In this document: positions 33,606 to 43,560 of the stretch, one piece after another
Layout: every line of letters begins with the position of its first letter
How positions within the stretch are numbered: position 1 is the stretch's first letter
Position numbers and translations under genes: made by a program
The notes under the pieces: generated by a model
What the model was told of the DNA's origin: nothing
Databases searched by the model: none
What the model saw: only the letters and a program-made list of their open reading frames with translations
DNA from: CAWCUK01 sp963798775
GTDB taxonomy: Bacteria; Bacteroidota; Ignavibacteria; Ignavibacteriales; Ignavibacteriaceae
Direction of reading: 5' to 3'
Assembly: GCA_963798775.1 (NCBI GenBank)
Contig: CAWCUK010000002.1
Location: 62,001-126,000, forward strand
DNA length: 64,000 bases

Positions 33606-33844
33606 TAGTTATGGGAAATCGGAATTTCGAGTCAAGTTAATTTTATCGAATTTTCAAATTTATGACCTGTATAATTCCGTTTTCTAAACGACTTGAATTA
33701 AAAAAAAATTATGAACTTCTTATATAACACAGTCAAAAATATTTAAGCAAAAAGAAATTGATTCGGATTAAACCTGAAGCCAATATCTATTGTCAAATAT
33801 TTTTAGATAATGATTCTGAAAAAGAGAATGAAAAAGGAAAAAAC

Positions 33845-36400
33845 ATGTTGAATAAATTGAGTCTACTAATTCTTATTTTTGCCATGGTAGCAAGTACCGG
33901 CTACTCTCAAAGGGGTGCCGGGATGCGTAACGGCGGAACTATTTCAGGTTCTGTTTTTGATGATCATACAAAAGGACCGGTTGAATACGCTAATGTTGTT
34001 ATTTACAATTTAAAAGATAGTTCTCAGGTAACAGGCGGAATATCGGATAAACAAGGTAAATTTAATATTCCCGGTGTACGTCCCGGTAAATATTATGTTG
34101 AGGTTCAATTTATGGGTTATGAAAAAAAGAGAATTGAAAATGTTTCTTTAACTCCGCCTAGTAATATGAGTAAAGATTTAGGGAAAATATTTTTGAAACC
34201 AACCGCGATAAATTTAGAAAATGTGGTTGTTCAGGATAAAAGATCCCCGATGAGCTACCAAATTGATAAAAAAGTAATTGATGTTTCACAAATTCCTACC
34301 GCCATTTCCGGAAACGCCGCTGATGTTTTAGAAAACGTTCCTTCGGTAACTGTTGATATTGAGGGAAATGTTAGTTTAAGAGGCAGCGGAAGTTTTACGG
34401 TGCTAATTGACGGCCGCCCTTCTGTAATGGACGCGCAAGACGCGCTGCAGCAAATTCCGGCAAGTTCAATTGAAACTATTGAAATTATCACGAATCCTTC
34501 GGCTAAATATGATCCGGAAGGAAACGCGGGAATAATAAATATTAAAATGAAGAAAGAAAAAAATCGCGGGTTTGCCGGAATAGTAAACGCGAATGCCGGT
34601 GTAAATGATAAGTACGGCGGAGATTTTTTGTTGGAGTATAAAACTCCCACTCTAAATTATAACTTCGGTTTAGATTATAACAGAAGATATTTTCCCGGTA
34701 CAAGTTTAAACGAAAGGCAGTTTATTTTATCCGATAAAACTTCTTATATAAATTCTGACGGCGACCGCGAAAGAGGAAGAATTTCTTTTGGTATCAGAGG
34801 CGGAATTGATTTCAATTTAAGTAGTAATGATTACTTGAGTCTCGGCGGAAGATACGGAAACCGGGATGGAAGTAATAATTCTACTTTACAATATACACAA
34901 TGGTCAACTTTAGAGCCGCAGCAGGACTTTTATATAAGCAATGAGTCCCGCAGCCGTTCAGGTGATTATTATGCGTTGAATTTAAATTATCAAAGAAAAT
35001 TTGAAACCGAGGGGCATGAGCTGGATCTTGAATTCTTCGAAAGCCATCGTGCCTCGGATGAATCCTCAATTTCCGCTGAAATCAGAAAAGGTAATCAGTT
35101 TGACGGAAAGAAAACAACAGAAAATGGCCCATCTACAAGATTTAGAGGGAAAATGGATTACACACTTCCTCTGGGAGAAAAACAGAAGTTTGAAGCAGGT
35201 TCGCAGGGAGAAATGGAAATTTCGGAAGACGCAACTGGAATTTATGATTTTGATCCGTTAGTGAATGATTACATATTTCAAAATGATTTTAGTAATACAA
35301 CAAAATATAATAGAAGGGAATTAGCCGTATATTCTATTTATTCAAATGAATTGGGAAATTTAGGATTTCAAGGTGGTGTAAGAGGAGAATATACTTTTAG
35401 AACTATTAAACTTCAGAAAACCGGCGAAAATTTCAAAATAGACAGATGGGATTTCTTCCCCACATTTCATACTTCTTTTAAACTCGCCGAAGGTTCTCAA
35501 CTAATGGCAAGTTATACCAGAAGAATTGATAGGCCCCATGGATGGGAATTAGAACCATTTTTAACTTGGCAGGACGCAAATAATGTAAGAAGAGGAAATC
35601 CCGCGTTAAACCCTGAATTTGAAGATTCTTATGAATTAGGTTTCCAGACATTTTTCGGGGAAGTTTCATTATCGAATGATTTTTATTATAAAGTAAGCCA
35701 TGATAAAGTGGAACATATTCGTTCAGTATACGCCGATAATATAACTTTAACATCTTTTGCTAATGTTGGTACTGATTATTCTTTAGGTTCAGAATTTATG
35801 CTGATGTTTAATCCCGTAAAACTTTGGGATGTAAATATTATGGGTAATATTTATAATTACAAAATTGAAGGAGTTATTGGTAACGAAGCTTTTTCAAGAA
35901 ACAGTTTTAACTGGAATGCAAGGTTTAATAACGGATTTAAAATTACAACCACCACTCAGCTGCAATTTAACGTTAGGTACAATAGTCCTTCTGTTTCATC
36001 GCAGGGAAGCTGGAAGGGATACTTCAGCAGCGATGTCGCTGTAAAACAAGATCTGTTGCAAAGTCTGCTTTCTTTAACATTGCAGGTGCGGGATATTTTC
36101 GGAACGGCAAAGTATGAGTTTACTTCCGAAGGAGCCGATTTTTATTCATATAGCCATTACACTCGGGAAAGCCCTATGGTTATGTTGAATTTAAAGTTAA
36201 ACTTTAATAATTATAAAGATGAAGAACATAAGCAAGGCGGCGGAGAGCAAAACGGCGGTATGGAAGATCAGGGCGGTTTTAAATTAGCGATAAAAATTTA
36301 TTTAACGCGGCTGTCGAATTTTTTCGGCAGCCTTTTTTTTAAATTTATGTTAGATGCCGGTAAAGATTTATGCCGGCGGAAAATAAGTAAATTATACTAA
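33845..36400 (+). CDS. TonB-dependent outer membrane receptor
   Basis: I start at ATG 33845, which begins a good signal peptide (MLNKLSLLILIFAMVASTGY). An upstream open frame to 33758 is not signal-like. A carboxypeptidase-regulatory beta-sandwich (GTISGSVFDDHTKGPVEYAN, about 25-110) precedes the plug (AADVLENVPSVTVDIEGNVS, about 150-230) and a beta-barrel of the outer-membrane beta-barrel 3 group, so it fits import of a large ligand. The natural end is probably GGMEDQGGF near 36280. In the present frame translation runs through a perfect terminator to 36400, consistent with a one-base loss in a T run. Confidence 0.9.
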   Translation: MLNKLSLLILIFAMVASTGYSQRGAGMRNGGTISGSVFDDHTKGPVEYANVVIYNLKDSSQVTGGISDKQGKFNIPGVRPGKYYVEVQFMGYEKKRIENVSLTPPSNMSKDLGKIFLKPTAINLENVVVQDKRSPMSYQIDKKVIDVSQIPTAISGNAADVLENVPSVTVDIEGNVSLRGSGSFTVLIDGRPSVMDAQDALQQIPASSIETIEIITNPSAKYDPEGNAGIINIKMKKEKNRGFAGIVNANAGVNDKYGGDFLLEYKTPTLNYNFGLDYNRRYFPGTSLNERQFILSDKTSYINSDGDRERGRISFGIRGGIDFNLSSNDYLSLGGRYGNRDGSNNSTLQYTQWSTLEPQQDFYISNESRSRSGDYYALNLNYQRKFETEGHELDLEFFESHRASDESSISAEIRKGNQFDGKKTTENGPSTRFRGKMDYTLPLGEKQKFEAGSQGEMEISEDATGIYDFDPLVNDYIFQNDFSNTTKYNRRELAVYSIYSNELGNLGFQGGVRGEYTFRTIKLQKTGENFKIDRWDFFPTFHTSFKLAEGSQLMASYTRRIDRPHGWELEPFLTWQDANNVRRGNPALNPEFEDSYELGFQTFFGEVSLSNDFYYKVSHDKVEHIRSVYADNITLTSFANVGTDYSLGSEFMLMFNPVKLWDVNIMGNIYNYKIEGVIGNEAFSRNSFNWNARFNNGFKITTTTQLQFNVRYNSPSVSSQGSWKGYFSSDVAVKQDLLQSLLSLTLQVRDIFGTAKYEFTSEGADFYSYSHYTRESPMVMLNLKLNFNNYKDEEHKQGGGEQNGGMEDQGGFKLAIKIYLTRLSNFFGSLFFKFMLDAGKDLCRRKISKLY
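36309..36340 (+). terminator. Rho-independent terminator of the TonB receptor gene
   Basis: GGCTGTCGAA (36309-36318) pairs with TTCGGCAGCC (36323-36332), followed by eight T residues. It lies inside the annotated 3' end of the receptor frame. Confidence 0.85.
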
Positions 36401-38179
36401 TGATGATGTTATTATATTTATACTGAAGCAACAGCCCGGAGTGCTTTTTAAAGTATAAGTCCCGTCCATCTCGTCTATTAAAGTTTCCAGAAGCTGAAAA
36501 CCTATTGAATGTTTTCTGCGTTCATTAAAATCTTCCGGCAGTCCTATTCCGTTATCGGAAATATTTATTTCTAATGAATAAGTTTTTATTTTTTTTATTT
36601 CTACTTTTATTTCACCGTCTCTGCCATTAGGGAAGGCGTATTTAAAAGAGTTTGTGATTATTTCATTAATTAGTAATCCTATTTTAATCGCTTCATCAAT
36701 ATTTATTTCCAAACTTTCTATATCGGTGTTTATTTTTACATTTCTTCCAAATTCATAAGACGCTTGAATATCCTCAATTAAATCATTCAGATAATTATCC
36801 ATAAAAATTTTAGAGATATCCTTTTTATAAAGCTTCTCATGTACAAGCGCCATTGCCCGTATTCTGGCCTGTGCCGATTGAAAATGTTCTTTTAACAGCC
36901 CCGTTTCTTCCATGCTTTTTTGTAGATTCAGCAGACTCATAATCAGCTGCAAATTATTTTTAACTCTGTGATGAACTTCTTTTAAGAGTGTATTCTTTTC
37001 TTCTAAAGAATGCGTTAAAGATTTTTCCAGTTCCTTAATATTGGTAATATCCATAATGGCCGATAAATACCAATCACTCCCGTCTATAGAGGTCGATACA
37101 ACATTGAATAAAGCGTAAATTATTTCATCGTTTTTATTCGTAAACTTCAGTTCATATCCTACAATACGATTTTCAGCATTTAACTTTTGAATAATTTCCT
37201 CACGGTCTTTAACTTCCATATAGATTTTAAAGTCGGTGGTTTTATGCCCTACTAACTCCTCCCGGGAATAACCGAAAAGATTTTCATACGCTTTATTTAC
37301 ATCAATAATTTCTCCGTCAATTTTACTTAAAATCATTGCTACGGGGGTATTATGGAAAATAATGGAAAATCGTTTTTCGGAATTTTTCAGCTTCAGTTCA
37401 ATGTTTTTTAGCTTTGTCATATCTTCCCAAGTAACTACCAAGCCATCGTCTATTTTAGAGGCGCTCATTATAAATTCGCCGTTCATAAATTTGCTGCCCG
37501 CGTTGCCAGAATATGAAATTGTGTCTTTCCATGAATTTCCCGTTTTGTAAACAGAAACCAAAGCATCAAAAACTCCGTTTTCTTTATGATTTGGGAAAAG
37601 CTCAAGTACAGTTTTGCCTATTGTATCTCTTTTCGAAATTTCATTATACTCAACTGTGGCGTTATTTATATACCGATATTTGAAATCAATAACTGTATTA
37701 TCATCACTTTTAACCGGGGAAAGTATAACAAATGGCTGTAAAAGTGCTTCGGCGGAAGTTCTTAAAAGATTAATGTTTTCTTCTAAAATATTCTGTTTAT
37801 TTTTCATTTCTGTTATATCACGCGAGACCAGAAAAAAATTTTTGACTCGGCTATCTTCTTTTTTTTCCGGGAATACTTTTAAGGAAAAGAATTTTTTCTC
37901 TCCTAAAGCCGATTCTATTATTGTTTCATCTTCTTTTGGTGTTCCCGTTTGGCGAACTTCGTCTACAAGAACTAATATTTTTTCTATATTTGTCTTAGAA
38001 TGAAAAATGGTTTTTATTGATTTCCCCACAAATTCTTTCGGTGCGACTCCTGTATATTTTTCAATGGTTGGATTTAGATAAATATAATTCAAGTTTTCAT
38101 CTAAAATGGTAATTATGTCTGGTGAATGTTCCGCTAAAGATTGAAAAAGTCTATCGGTATTATTGTTTTCTCTGTTCAT
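36392..38179 (-). CDS. Soluble PAS-domain sensor histidine kinase (HisKA_2 type)
   Basis: A 595-aa kinase with no membrane helix. Three PAS domains (about 10-120, 140-265, 270-385; for example SPDIITILDENLNYIYLNPT, TPVAMILSKIDGEIIDVNKA) precede a HisKA_2 phosphoacceptor region (EEKNTLLKEVHHRVKNNLQL, His in HHRVKNN) and an HATPase_c domain (NEIITNSFKYAFPNGRDGEI, DNGIGLP). Such kinases usually signal to a separate receiver protein; none is adjacent. Its end overlaps the readthrough tail of the convergent TonB receptor frame by nine bases. Confidence 0.92.
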   Translation of the reverse strand: MNRENNNTDRLFQSLAEHSPDIITILDENLNYIYLNPTIEKYTGVAPKEFVGKSIKTIFHSKTNIEKILVLVDEVRQTGTPKEDETIIESALGEKKFFSLKVFPEKKEDSRVKNFFLVSRDITEMKNKQNILEENINLLRTSAEALLQPFVILSPVKSDDNTVIDFKYRYINNATVEYNEISKRDTIGKTVLELFPNHKENGVFDALVSVYKTGNSWKDTISYSGNAGSKFMNGEFIMSASKIDDGLVVTWEDMTKLKNIELKLKNSEKRFSIIFHNTPVAMILSKIDGEIIDVNKAYENLFGYSREELVGHKTTDFKIYMEVKDREEIIQKLNAENRIVGYELKFTNKNDEIIYALFNVVSTSIDGSDWYLSAIMDITNIKELEKSLTHSLEEKNTLLKEVHHRVKNNLQLIMSLLNLQKSMEETGLLKEHFQSAQARIRAMALVHEKLYKKDISKIFMDNYLNDLIEDIQASYEFGRNVKINTDIESLEINIDEAIKIGLLINEIITNSFKYAFPNGRDGEIKVEIKKIKTYSLEINISDNGIGLPEDFNERRKHSIGFQLLETLIDEMDGTYTLKSTPGCCFSINIITSSLV

Positions 38180-38304
38180 TTAAATTATCTATTTAGAAAT
38201 ATTATCTTAAAATATGACTAAAATAAATTATGGTAATGAAAAGTATAAATTTTTGACGTTGGACATATTTTTCATTGTCAAAATCTGATTTTCATTCTTT
38301 AATT

Positions 38305-39123
38305 TTATTTATTAATCAAAACTTTATAATTTTTTATTATAGTCTGGCCTTTGCCGGAAATTATTTCGTTCCCGAATTCTATACTACTTATAAATTCATC
38401 ATGAATTATATAACTCTTTTTTTCTAAATAATTTAAAAAAGCTTTTACATCCACTTCTTTATTTATTTCGTCCTGGTTTACTTTTATAAAAGCAAAATAA
38501 TTCCAGCCGATATTGCCGGCGTAAAAATTATATTCATCATTTCCGATTTTAACTTTTTCAACAAATGTTCCTGCCGGCTGCTGCTGTTTATTTTCCAGCC
38601 AAATCATCAATTCATGTTTTATGTTTTCCCGGTTTGGGGTTGGTGAATTAGTTATCCAAATATCGAACGCAAAATTGCCGCTTCCGTTATATTCGGTTGA
38701 AATTTCGCCGAAAGAAATTAGAACCGCAGAAAGTGAATCTATTCGTTTAGGTAAATCGCGGGCGGTATTTTTATTTCCGAAAGGTTTCCGGCCGTATACT
38801 ATTTCCGGGTATGCTTTTACATTATTCGTTCCTGTAGGCCAATTCCACCGCCAGGCAAAGCTTAATGCGGAATCATTTTTGGTTAAAAAGATACATTGTT
38901 CATAGTTTATAATATCGCCTTTTCCCCAAACATTATTAGAAAGAATAAATTTATCCGTGGATAATTCGGCTCCGTCTTCACAGCTTGAAGTATCAATGGG
39001 AACTAAAATTACTTCATCGTCATAAAGTGGATTTTTTCCCGTTTCCTCAACTGAATTATCCTTGCATCCTAAGAGTAAAAAAGTAATTATTATCCAGAAT
39101 GAAAGAGAATATTTTAGGTTCAT
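38305..39123 (-). CDS. Glycoside hydrolase family 12 lipoprotein (endoglucanase/xyloglucanase)
   Basis: A 272-aa protein with a lipobox (ITFLLLGC, Cys near 20) and a GH12 jelly roll: FILSNNVWGKGD, SFAWRWNWPTGTNNVKAYPE, GNFAFDIWITNSP, then HELMIWLE with the nucleophile Glu (about 172) and SIEFGNEIISG with the acid/base Glu (about 250). GH12 enzymes cut beta-1,4-glucans or xyloglucan. As a lipoprotein it would act at the cell surface or periplasm. It stands alone on the minus strand, near a TonB receptor and an AGE-type protein, suggesting beta-glucan use. Confidence 0.85.
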   Translation of the reverse strand: MNLKYSLSFWIIITFLLLGCKDNSVEETGKNPLYDDEVILVPIDTSSCEDGAELSTDKFILSNNVWGKGDIINYEQCIFLTKNDSALSFAWRWNWPTGTNNVKAYPEIVYGRKPFGNKNTARDLPKRIDSLSAVLISFGEISTEYNGSGNFAFDIWITNSPTPNRENIKHELMIWLENKQQQPAGTFVEKVKIGNDEYNFYAGNIGWNYFAFIKVNQDEINKEVDVKAFLNYLEKKSYIIHDEFISSIEFGNEIISGKGQTIIKNYKVLINK

Positions 39124-39222
39124 TTTAACCCCTTTTAAACAATTTATTTAATTTCAACATTAAATTACCATAACAATTTATTTAAATGATATAATATTTG
39201 CTATATGTATTTTCAGCTTTGC

Positions 39223-40146
39223 CTAAAATAATTCCTGCGAATTCGGATTTTTTGTTTTTGCCTTATTTTTTGCCCGTCCTTTTAATCGTGGATATTCTTC
39301 CATTGTTTTTTCGGGAATATCAATTTTACTGTTCTCATTGAGTATTGACATTAATTCTAAAGAGTTACAAACCGCGTCTCCTTTGGGATGATTATTGAAA
39401 ATAACATACAATTCTTTTGTTTCTTCCATAAAAGGTTTTACAATTTGTTCTATTTCTACCAGCTCGGAAGGTGAATATAAATAATTGTACCTCGCGCTCT
39501 GTTCTTCATAAGTCTGCTTTTTCCCGAAGTTGCTTATCGATTTTATCCATTCGGCTTTATTCCTTCCGTGGAAACGGAGATAAGCTTTTCCGTTAACAAC
39601 TATCGGTTCAAAAGGAAGCGCTTCTCCTATTTGCGGCTGATCTATTGTTGTATAAACTAAATCGAATTTTTTAAATGCTTCTAACGGTTCTTTCCGCAGC
39701 CACGATTTATGCCTGACTTCAACAAAACAATTATAATTTTCAAATATATTTTTCAGCTCTTTTACATAATTAAGATTGGATTCTGTATATGGGAAAGAGT
39801 ATGGAAATTGCAGCAGAAGTCCCCCCAGCCGTTCGGCTTTTGAAAGCTGAGTTAAGTTATCATTCACGGCTTTAATTTTTTGCCGGTCATAATTTCTTTT
39901 ATGTGTAAAATCTTGATGAAGTTTTAAAGTAAAAACAAATTCCGCATTATCCGAAACTTTGTCTATCCAGCCGCTTACGGTTCTTGGCGCTATATATGTA
40001 TAGTAGCTGGCGTTTACTTCCACACAGTTAAAGTAACCGGAATAAAACCTCAGCCAGTCAAATTTTGCTGACTGACTTTTGGGGTAAAAAGAACCTACCC
40101 AATCTTTATATGACCAGCCGGCTGTGCCGTAATATATTTTACTCAT
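39223..40146 (-). CDS. DUF72 family protein (YecE-like)
   Basis: A 307-aa protein with the DUF72 TIM-barrel motifs: YYGTAGWSYKDWVGSFYP at the N-terminus, FNCVEVNASYY, GGLLLQFPYSFPYTESN, CFVEVRHKSW, YLRFHGRNKAEW and a final VIFNNHPKGDAVCNSLELM. The biochemical role of the family is not established. Its ATG overlaps the stop of the DNA polymerase N-terminal-half gene by four bases, so it is read as the third gene of that unit; DUF72 genes are not a usual partner of dnaE. Confidence 0.9.
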   Translation of the reverse strand: MSKIYYGTAGWSYKDWVGSFYPKSQSAKFDWLRFYSGYFNCVEVNASYYTYIAPRTVSGWIDKVSDNAEFVFTLKLHQDFTHKRNYDRQKIKAVNDNLTQLSKAERLGGLLLQFPYSFPYTESNLNYVKELKNIFENYNCFVEVRHKSWLRKEPLEAFKKFDLVYTTIDQPQIGEALPFEPIVVNGKAYLRFHGRNKAEWIKSISNFGKKQTYEEQSARYNYLYSPSELVEIEQIVKPFMEETKELYVIFNNHPKGDAVCNSLELMSILNENSKIDIPEKTMEEYPRLKGRAKNKAKTKNPNSQELF

Positions 40147-41762
40147 ATATAAATTTCCTTTCCTGAATTATCTTCCAGTTTTTTCATTGTATCTCTTAAA
40201 ACTCCTAAAGAACGCTGACTTAAAAGATCGATTTTTACAAGTCCCAAATCTTCAATACCATACATATCGGGCTGCGTTATTATAAGTCCTACGCCTTTAT
40301 TCTGCGCGTATTCCAAAGCCGTATAATTATTTATAGGATTAGGAGAAATAACAATTCCTCCCGGATGAATGCTGAGGTGACGCGGAAAATTAGCAAGCCT
40401 GGATGCAATTTGAACGATTGATTTCCACGGTTCATCATCAAATTTAAGTGAACGGGCTTCGGGAAAAATCTCTGCCACGTTTGGTAAATTCCGCGCGTCA
40501 GTCCAGGGAATAAACTTACTCATTTTAGATATTTCGCTGTCCGGAATTCCGAAAACCTTTGCCGTTTCCCTAAAGGCGGAGCGTGCTTTGAATGTTACGT
40601 GTGTAGAGATAAAAGCTACATATTCATAGCCGTATTTTTCAAAAACATATTTTACTATTTCATCCCGTTCTTTCCATGAAAAATCTAAATCAATATCGGG
40701 AGGAGATTTTCTTCCCCTGTTCAGAAATCTTTCAAAATAAAGATCGTATTTTATCGGATCTACTTCGGTAAAGCCGAGACAGTAGGAAACAATACTGTTA
40801 GCCGCCGAGCCGCGCCCGATTGTCATCATTCTTCTTCTTTTTGTTTCTCGCAAAATATCCCAAACCACTAAAAAATAATCCGCTAAATTAAGTTCGCTGA
40901 TAACGTCAAGTTCATACTTTAAACGGCTTATAATTTCCGAAGTTATATTGCTGTACCGTTTGCTCAAACCTTCAAAAGAGAGCCGCCAGAGGAGGGAAAA
41001 CGATTCTTCGTTCTCGGGGGTTTTATAGCGCGGAAATTTATATTGTCCAAGTTCAAGATCAACGTTACAATTATCTACTATATAATTTAGATTTTTAATC
41101 TCTTTCGGAAATTTATTCCACAGCTTATCCAACTGAGCGGGATCTTTAAAATAAAATTCATCGTCAACAAGTAAAGAACTGTTTAAGTTATCCAAAGTGC
41201 TGCGGTTTTTAATAGCCGAAACGGTTTTATGAATTATATAATCATCTTTTTCCGGAAAATAAATCGGGTGTGATGGAACGCCCGGAATCCCTTTCAGCAA
41301 TGAAAATTCATACAGCTCGCGGGTTTTCTTCTTCTCTTTTTTTGTTGAAATAAGCTCGGCGAAAATATTATTTCTTACCGGTATATTTTTTAAGAGCTCA
41401 AGCGAATGGGTTACAATAAATAAATCGGGAAAATCATTCCGCAAAAGTTTTACCAGCGAAAAATCCTCTTTAAGTTTTCTGCTTGTAATTATTCTGCAAA
41501 TATCCGCGTAACCTTTTATATTTTTGGCAAGAAAAACCGCGTTAATATTTTCATCGGCGGGATCATCTATAAAAGTGCCGAGAATACTTTTAATGTTTTC
41601 TTCTTTCGCTTTTTTAGCAAACTCTATTAGCCCGTACATTCCGTTTGTATCGGTTAAAGCCATAGCGCGCAACCCGAAGCTCTTGGCTTTTTCTATTAAA
41701 CTTTGTATTGATGCCGTCCCTTGCATCATTGAATAATATGAATGTATGTGCAGCGGAACCAT
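40143..41762 (-). CDS. DNA polymerase III alpha-type polymerase, N-terminal half (separate gene)
   Basis: A 539-aa protein that covers the PHP domain (MVPLHIHSYYSMMQGTASIQ, residues 1-~200) and the C-family palm with all three catalytic aspartates: PPDIDLDFSW near 352 and LVKIDLLSQRSLGVL near 514. It then stops at NSGKEIYI, exactly where a normal DnaE continues into the fingers. The fingers, beta-binding and OB regions are in the gene immediately upstream on the same strand (41765-43426). The two must associate to form a polymerase. Stop codon overlaps the DUF72 start. No split-intein sequence is present at the end. Confidence 0.88.
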   Translation of the reverse strand: MVPLHIHSYYSMMQGTASIQSLIEKAKSFGLRAMALTDTNGMYGLIEFAKKAKEENIKSILGTFIDDPADENINAVFLAKNIKGYADICRIITSRKLKEDFSLVKLLRNDFPDLFIVTHSLELLKNIPVRNNIFAELISTKKEKKKTRELYEFSLLKGIPGVPSHPIYFPEKDDYIIHKTVSAIKNRSTLDNLNSSLLVDDEFYFKDPAQLDKLWNKFPKEIKNLNYIVDNCNVDLELGQYKFPRYKTPENEESFSLLWRLSFEGLSKRYSNITSEIISRLKYELDVISELNLADYFLVVWDILRETKRRRMMTIGRGSAANSIVSYCLGFTEVDPIKYDLYFERFLNRGRKSPPDIDLDFSWKERDEIVKYVFEKYGYEYVAFISTHVTFKARSAFRETAKVFGIPDSEISKMSKFIPWTDARNLPNVAEIFPEARSLKFDDEPWKSIVQIASRLANFPRHLSIHPGGIVISPNPINNYTALEYAQNKGVGLIITQPDMYGIEDLGLVKIDLLSQRSLGVLRDTMKKLEDNSGKEIYI

Positions 41763-41764
41763 AT

Positions 41765-43426
41765 TTAACCCGCGTAAGCCTTTATTAATTGTTCTGTATT
41801 AATTTTGTTTTGAGAAAGTTCGCTTTCGCTTAAATGCTCATCATCCGGTTCGTAAATATCATCGGCGCTGTCTTGTTGAATTGATGATTTTAAACTTAAT
41901 TGAGAAATAAGCTCAAGCTTTTCCACAATTATGTTATTTCCGTTTTCCGCGTCAACTTTTCCTTCTATTAAATATGGGCCGAAGGATAAAGTTTGTTCGG
42001 CTACTTTTTTATAAATATTGGGGAATATTACCGCTTCAAAAGTCCCGGTTAAATCCTCAAGCGAAAGAAATTTCATTATATCTCCTTTTTTCGTTCTTAT
42101 TCTTTTAGAAGTCATATACCATCCTAAAACCGTAACTTTTTTCCCGTTATGTTTATTTATTTCCTCGGCGTTTATAATGTTTTTCCCCGAAGTAAAATTC
42201 ATAAAAAAATGAAGCGGATGGCGCGTAACCATGTAATCAAAAATTTCAAATTCGTTCCTGCATTTTTGCTCTATCGAATAATCGCGCTCAGTTTTTATTT
42301 CTTCTTCCAGTTGAAAGGTTTCGTTCATAAAAAGATCGTTATAATCATCGTCATAAATTTTTCTTCTTTTTATGTAGATTGAAAGAAGCCGCAAAAGAGT
42401 AGGGCGGTTTTCTTTAAAGCAGTCCATTGCGCCGCATTTAATAAGTAGAGCCGTTTCTTCGTAGCATAGTTTAGTCCTTATAAGAAAATCGGCCAAAGAA
42501 CGGTAAACGCCGTTTCCTTTTCTTTCCTCTATAATAATTTCCGCTGAGTGGCGGGGGAAGTTTTTTATTGCCATAAAACCGATGCGTATTGTTTTTTCCC
42601 GTCCCGTATATTCATATTGGCTCCGGTTAACGCACGGAAGTTTTATGTTTATGCCGAGACGCTTGCTTTCCCAAATGTAAACGGCGGGGGAATAAAAGCC
42701 GCCTCTATTAGACAAAACCGAAGCCATAAATTCCGCCGGGTAATGAGCTTTTAAAAAAGCCACCTGGTAAGAAAGCAGGGCAAATGAAGCCGAGTGAGCT
42801 TTACAAAAAGAATATCCCGCAAACGATTCTATCTGCCGCCATAGTTCTTTTGCTACATAAGCCGAAAGATTTCTGGTTCTGCAAGATTCGAAAAACTTAT
42901 TCTTTATTTTCGTCATAGCTTCGTGCGAACGCATTTTTCCCGACATCGCCCTGCGGAGCAAATCGGCCTCTTCCATCGAAAGTCCCGCCACGCCGTTTGC
43001 TACTTTTATAACATCTTCTTGGTAAATCATTACGCCGTAAGTTTCTCCCAAATATTTTTCCATAAGAGGATGCAGATATTTACGTTTTGCGGGATTGTGG
43101 TGCCGCGCGATAAATTCCTGCATCATTCCGCTTTCCGCTACTCCGGGTCTAATTATAGAACTTGCCGCCGTAAGCATTTCAAATGTATCTACATTTAGTC
43201 TTTTCAGCAGGGAACGCATTCCCGGCGATTCTATATAAAAACAGCCGATTGTTTTTCCTTCTCTTATAATATTTTTCGTTTCCTCATCATTAAAAAGCAT
43301 CTCGTAATCATATATGTCAAAACTAATTACGGCGCTTTTTCGGGGAATAACCGGATAAAGACTCGCTATAACTCTGTTTGAGCCCGGTAATGAATATTTT
43401 CTTAAATTTATTAGTTGCGAATTCAT
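41765..43426 (-). CDS. DNA polymerase III alpha-type polymerase, C-terminal half (separate gene)
   Basis: A 553-aa protein. After about 38 residues with no DnaE similarity it continues from IYDYEMLFNDEETKNIIREG, then TIGCFYIESPGMRSLLKRL, MIYQEDVIKVANGVAGLSME, the fingers motif ESFAGYSFCKAHSASFALLS, a helix-hairpin-helix region and an OB fold (KVTVLGWYMTSKRIRTKKGD, then LEDLTGTFEAVIFP). This is the complement of the N-terminal half encoded two bases downstream. Short length and lack of a tau-binding tail fit a secondary, DnaE2-like enzyme. No imuA/imuB neighbours are visible. Confidence 0.88.
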   Translation of the reverse strand: MNSQLINLRKYSLPGSNRVIASLYPVIPRKSAVISFDIYDYEMLFNDEETKNIIREGKTIGCFYIESPGMRSLLKRLNVDTFEMLTAASSIIRPGVAESGMMQEFIARHHNPAKRKYLHPLMEKYLGETYGVMIYQEDVIKVANGVAGLSMEEADLLRRAMSGKMRSHEAMTKIKNKFFESCRTRNLSAYVAKELWRQIESFAGYSFCKAHSASFALLSYQVAFLKAHYPAEFMASVLSNRGGFYSPAVYIWESKRLGINIKLPCVNRSQYEYTGREKTIRIGFMAIKNFPRHSAEIIIEERKGNGVYRSLADFLIRTKLCYEETALLIKCGAMDCFKENRPTLLRLLSIYIKRRKIYDDDYNDLFMNETFQLEEEIKTERDYSIEQKCRNEFEIFDYMVTRHPLHFFMNFTSGKNIINAEEINKHNGKKVTVLGWYMTSKRIRTKKGDIMKFLSLEDLTGTFEAVIFPNIYKKVAEQTLSFGPYLIEGKVDAENGNNIIVEKLELISQLSLKSSIQQDSADDIYEPDDEHLSESELSQNKINTEQLIKAYAG

Positions 43427-43560
43427 AAAATTATCGTAATAGTGAACAAATGAACACTAGGTAATTTTATCGGTTTTATAAATAAAAAACAAGTGCAAAG
43501 GAAGAAATAAGAAGGGGAATGTGGGGGAAATAAATTTAAATGTGAATAAGATTAAAATTT

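Noticed and set aside
40143..43426. Split DnaE joined by a split intein, as in cyanobacteria
   Set aside because: The N-half ends at GKEIYI and the C-half begins with ~38 residues lacking any intein block (no Cys/Ser +1 junction or terminal His-Asn). Gene order is also reversed.
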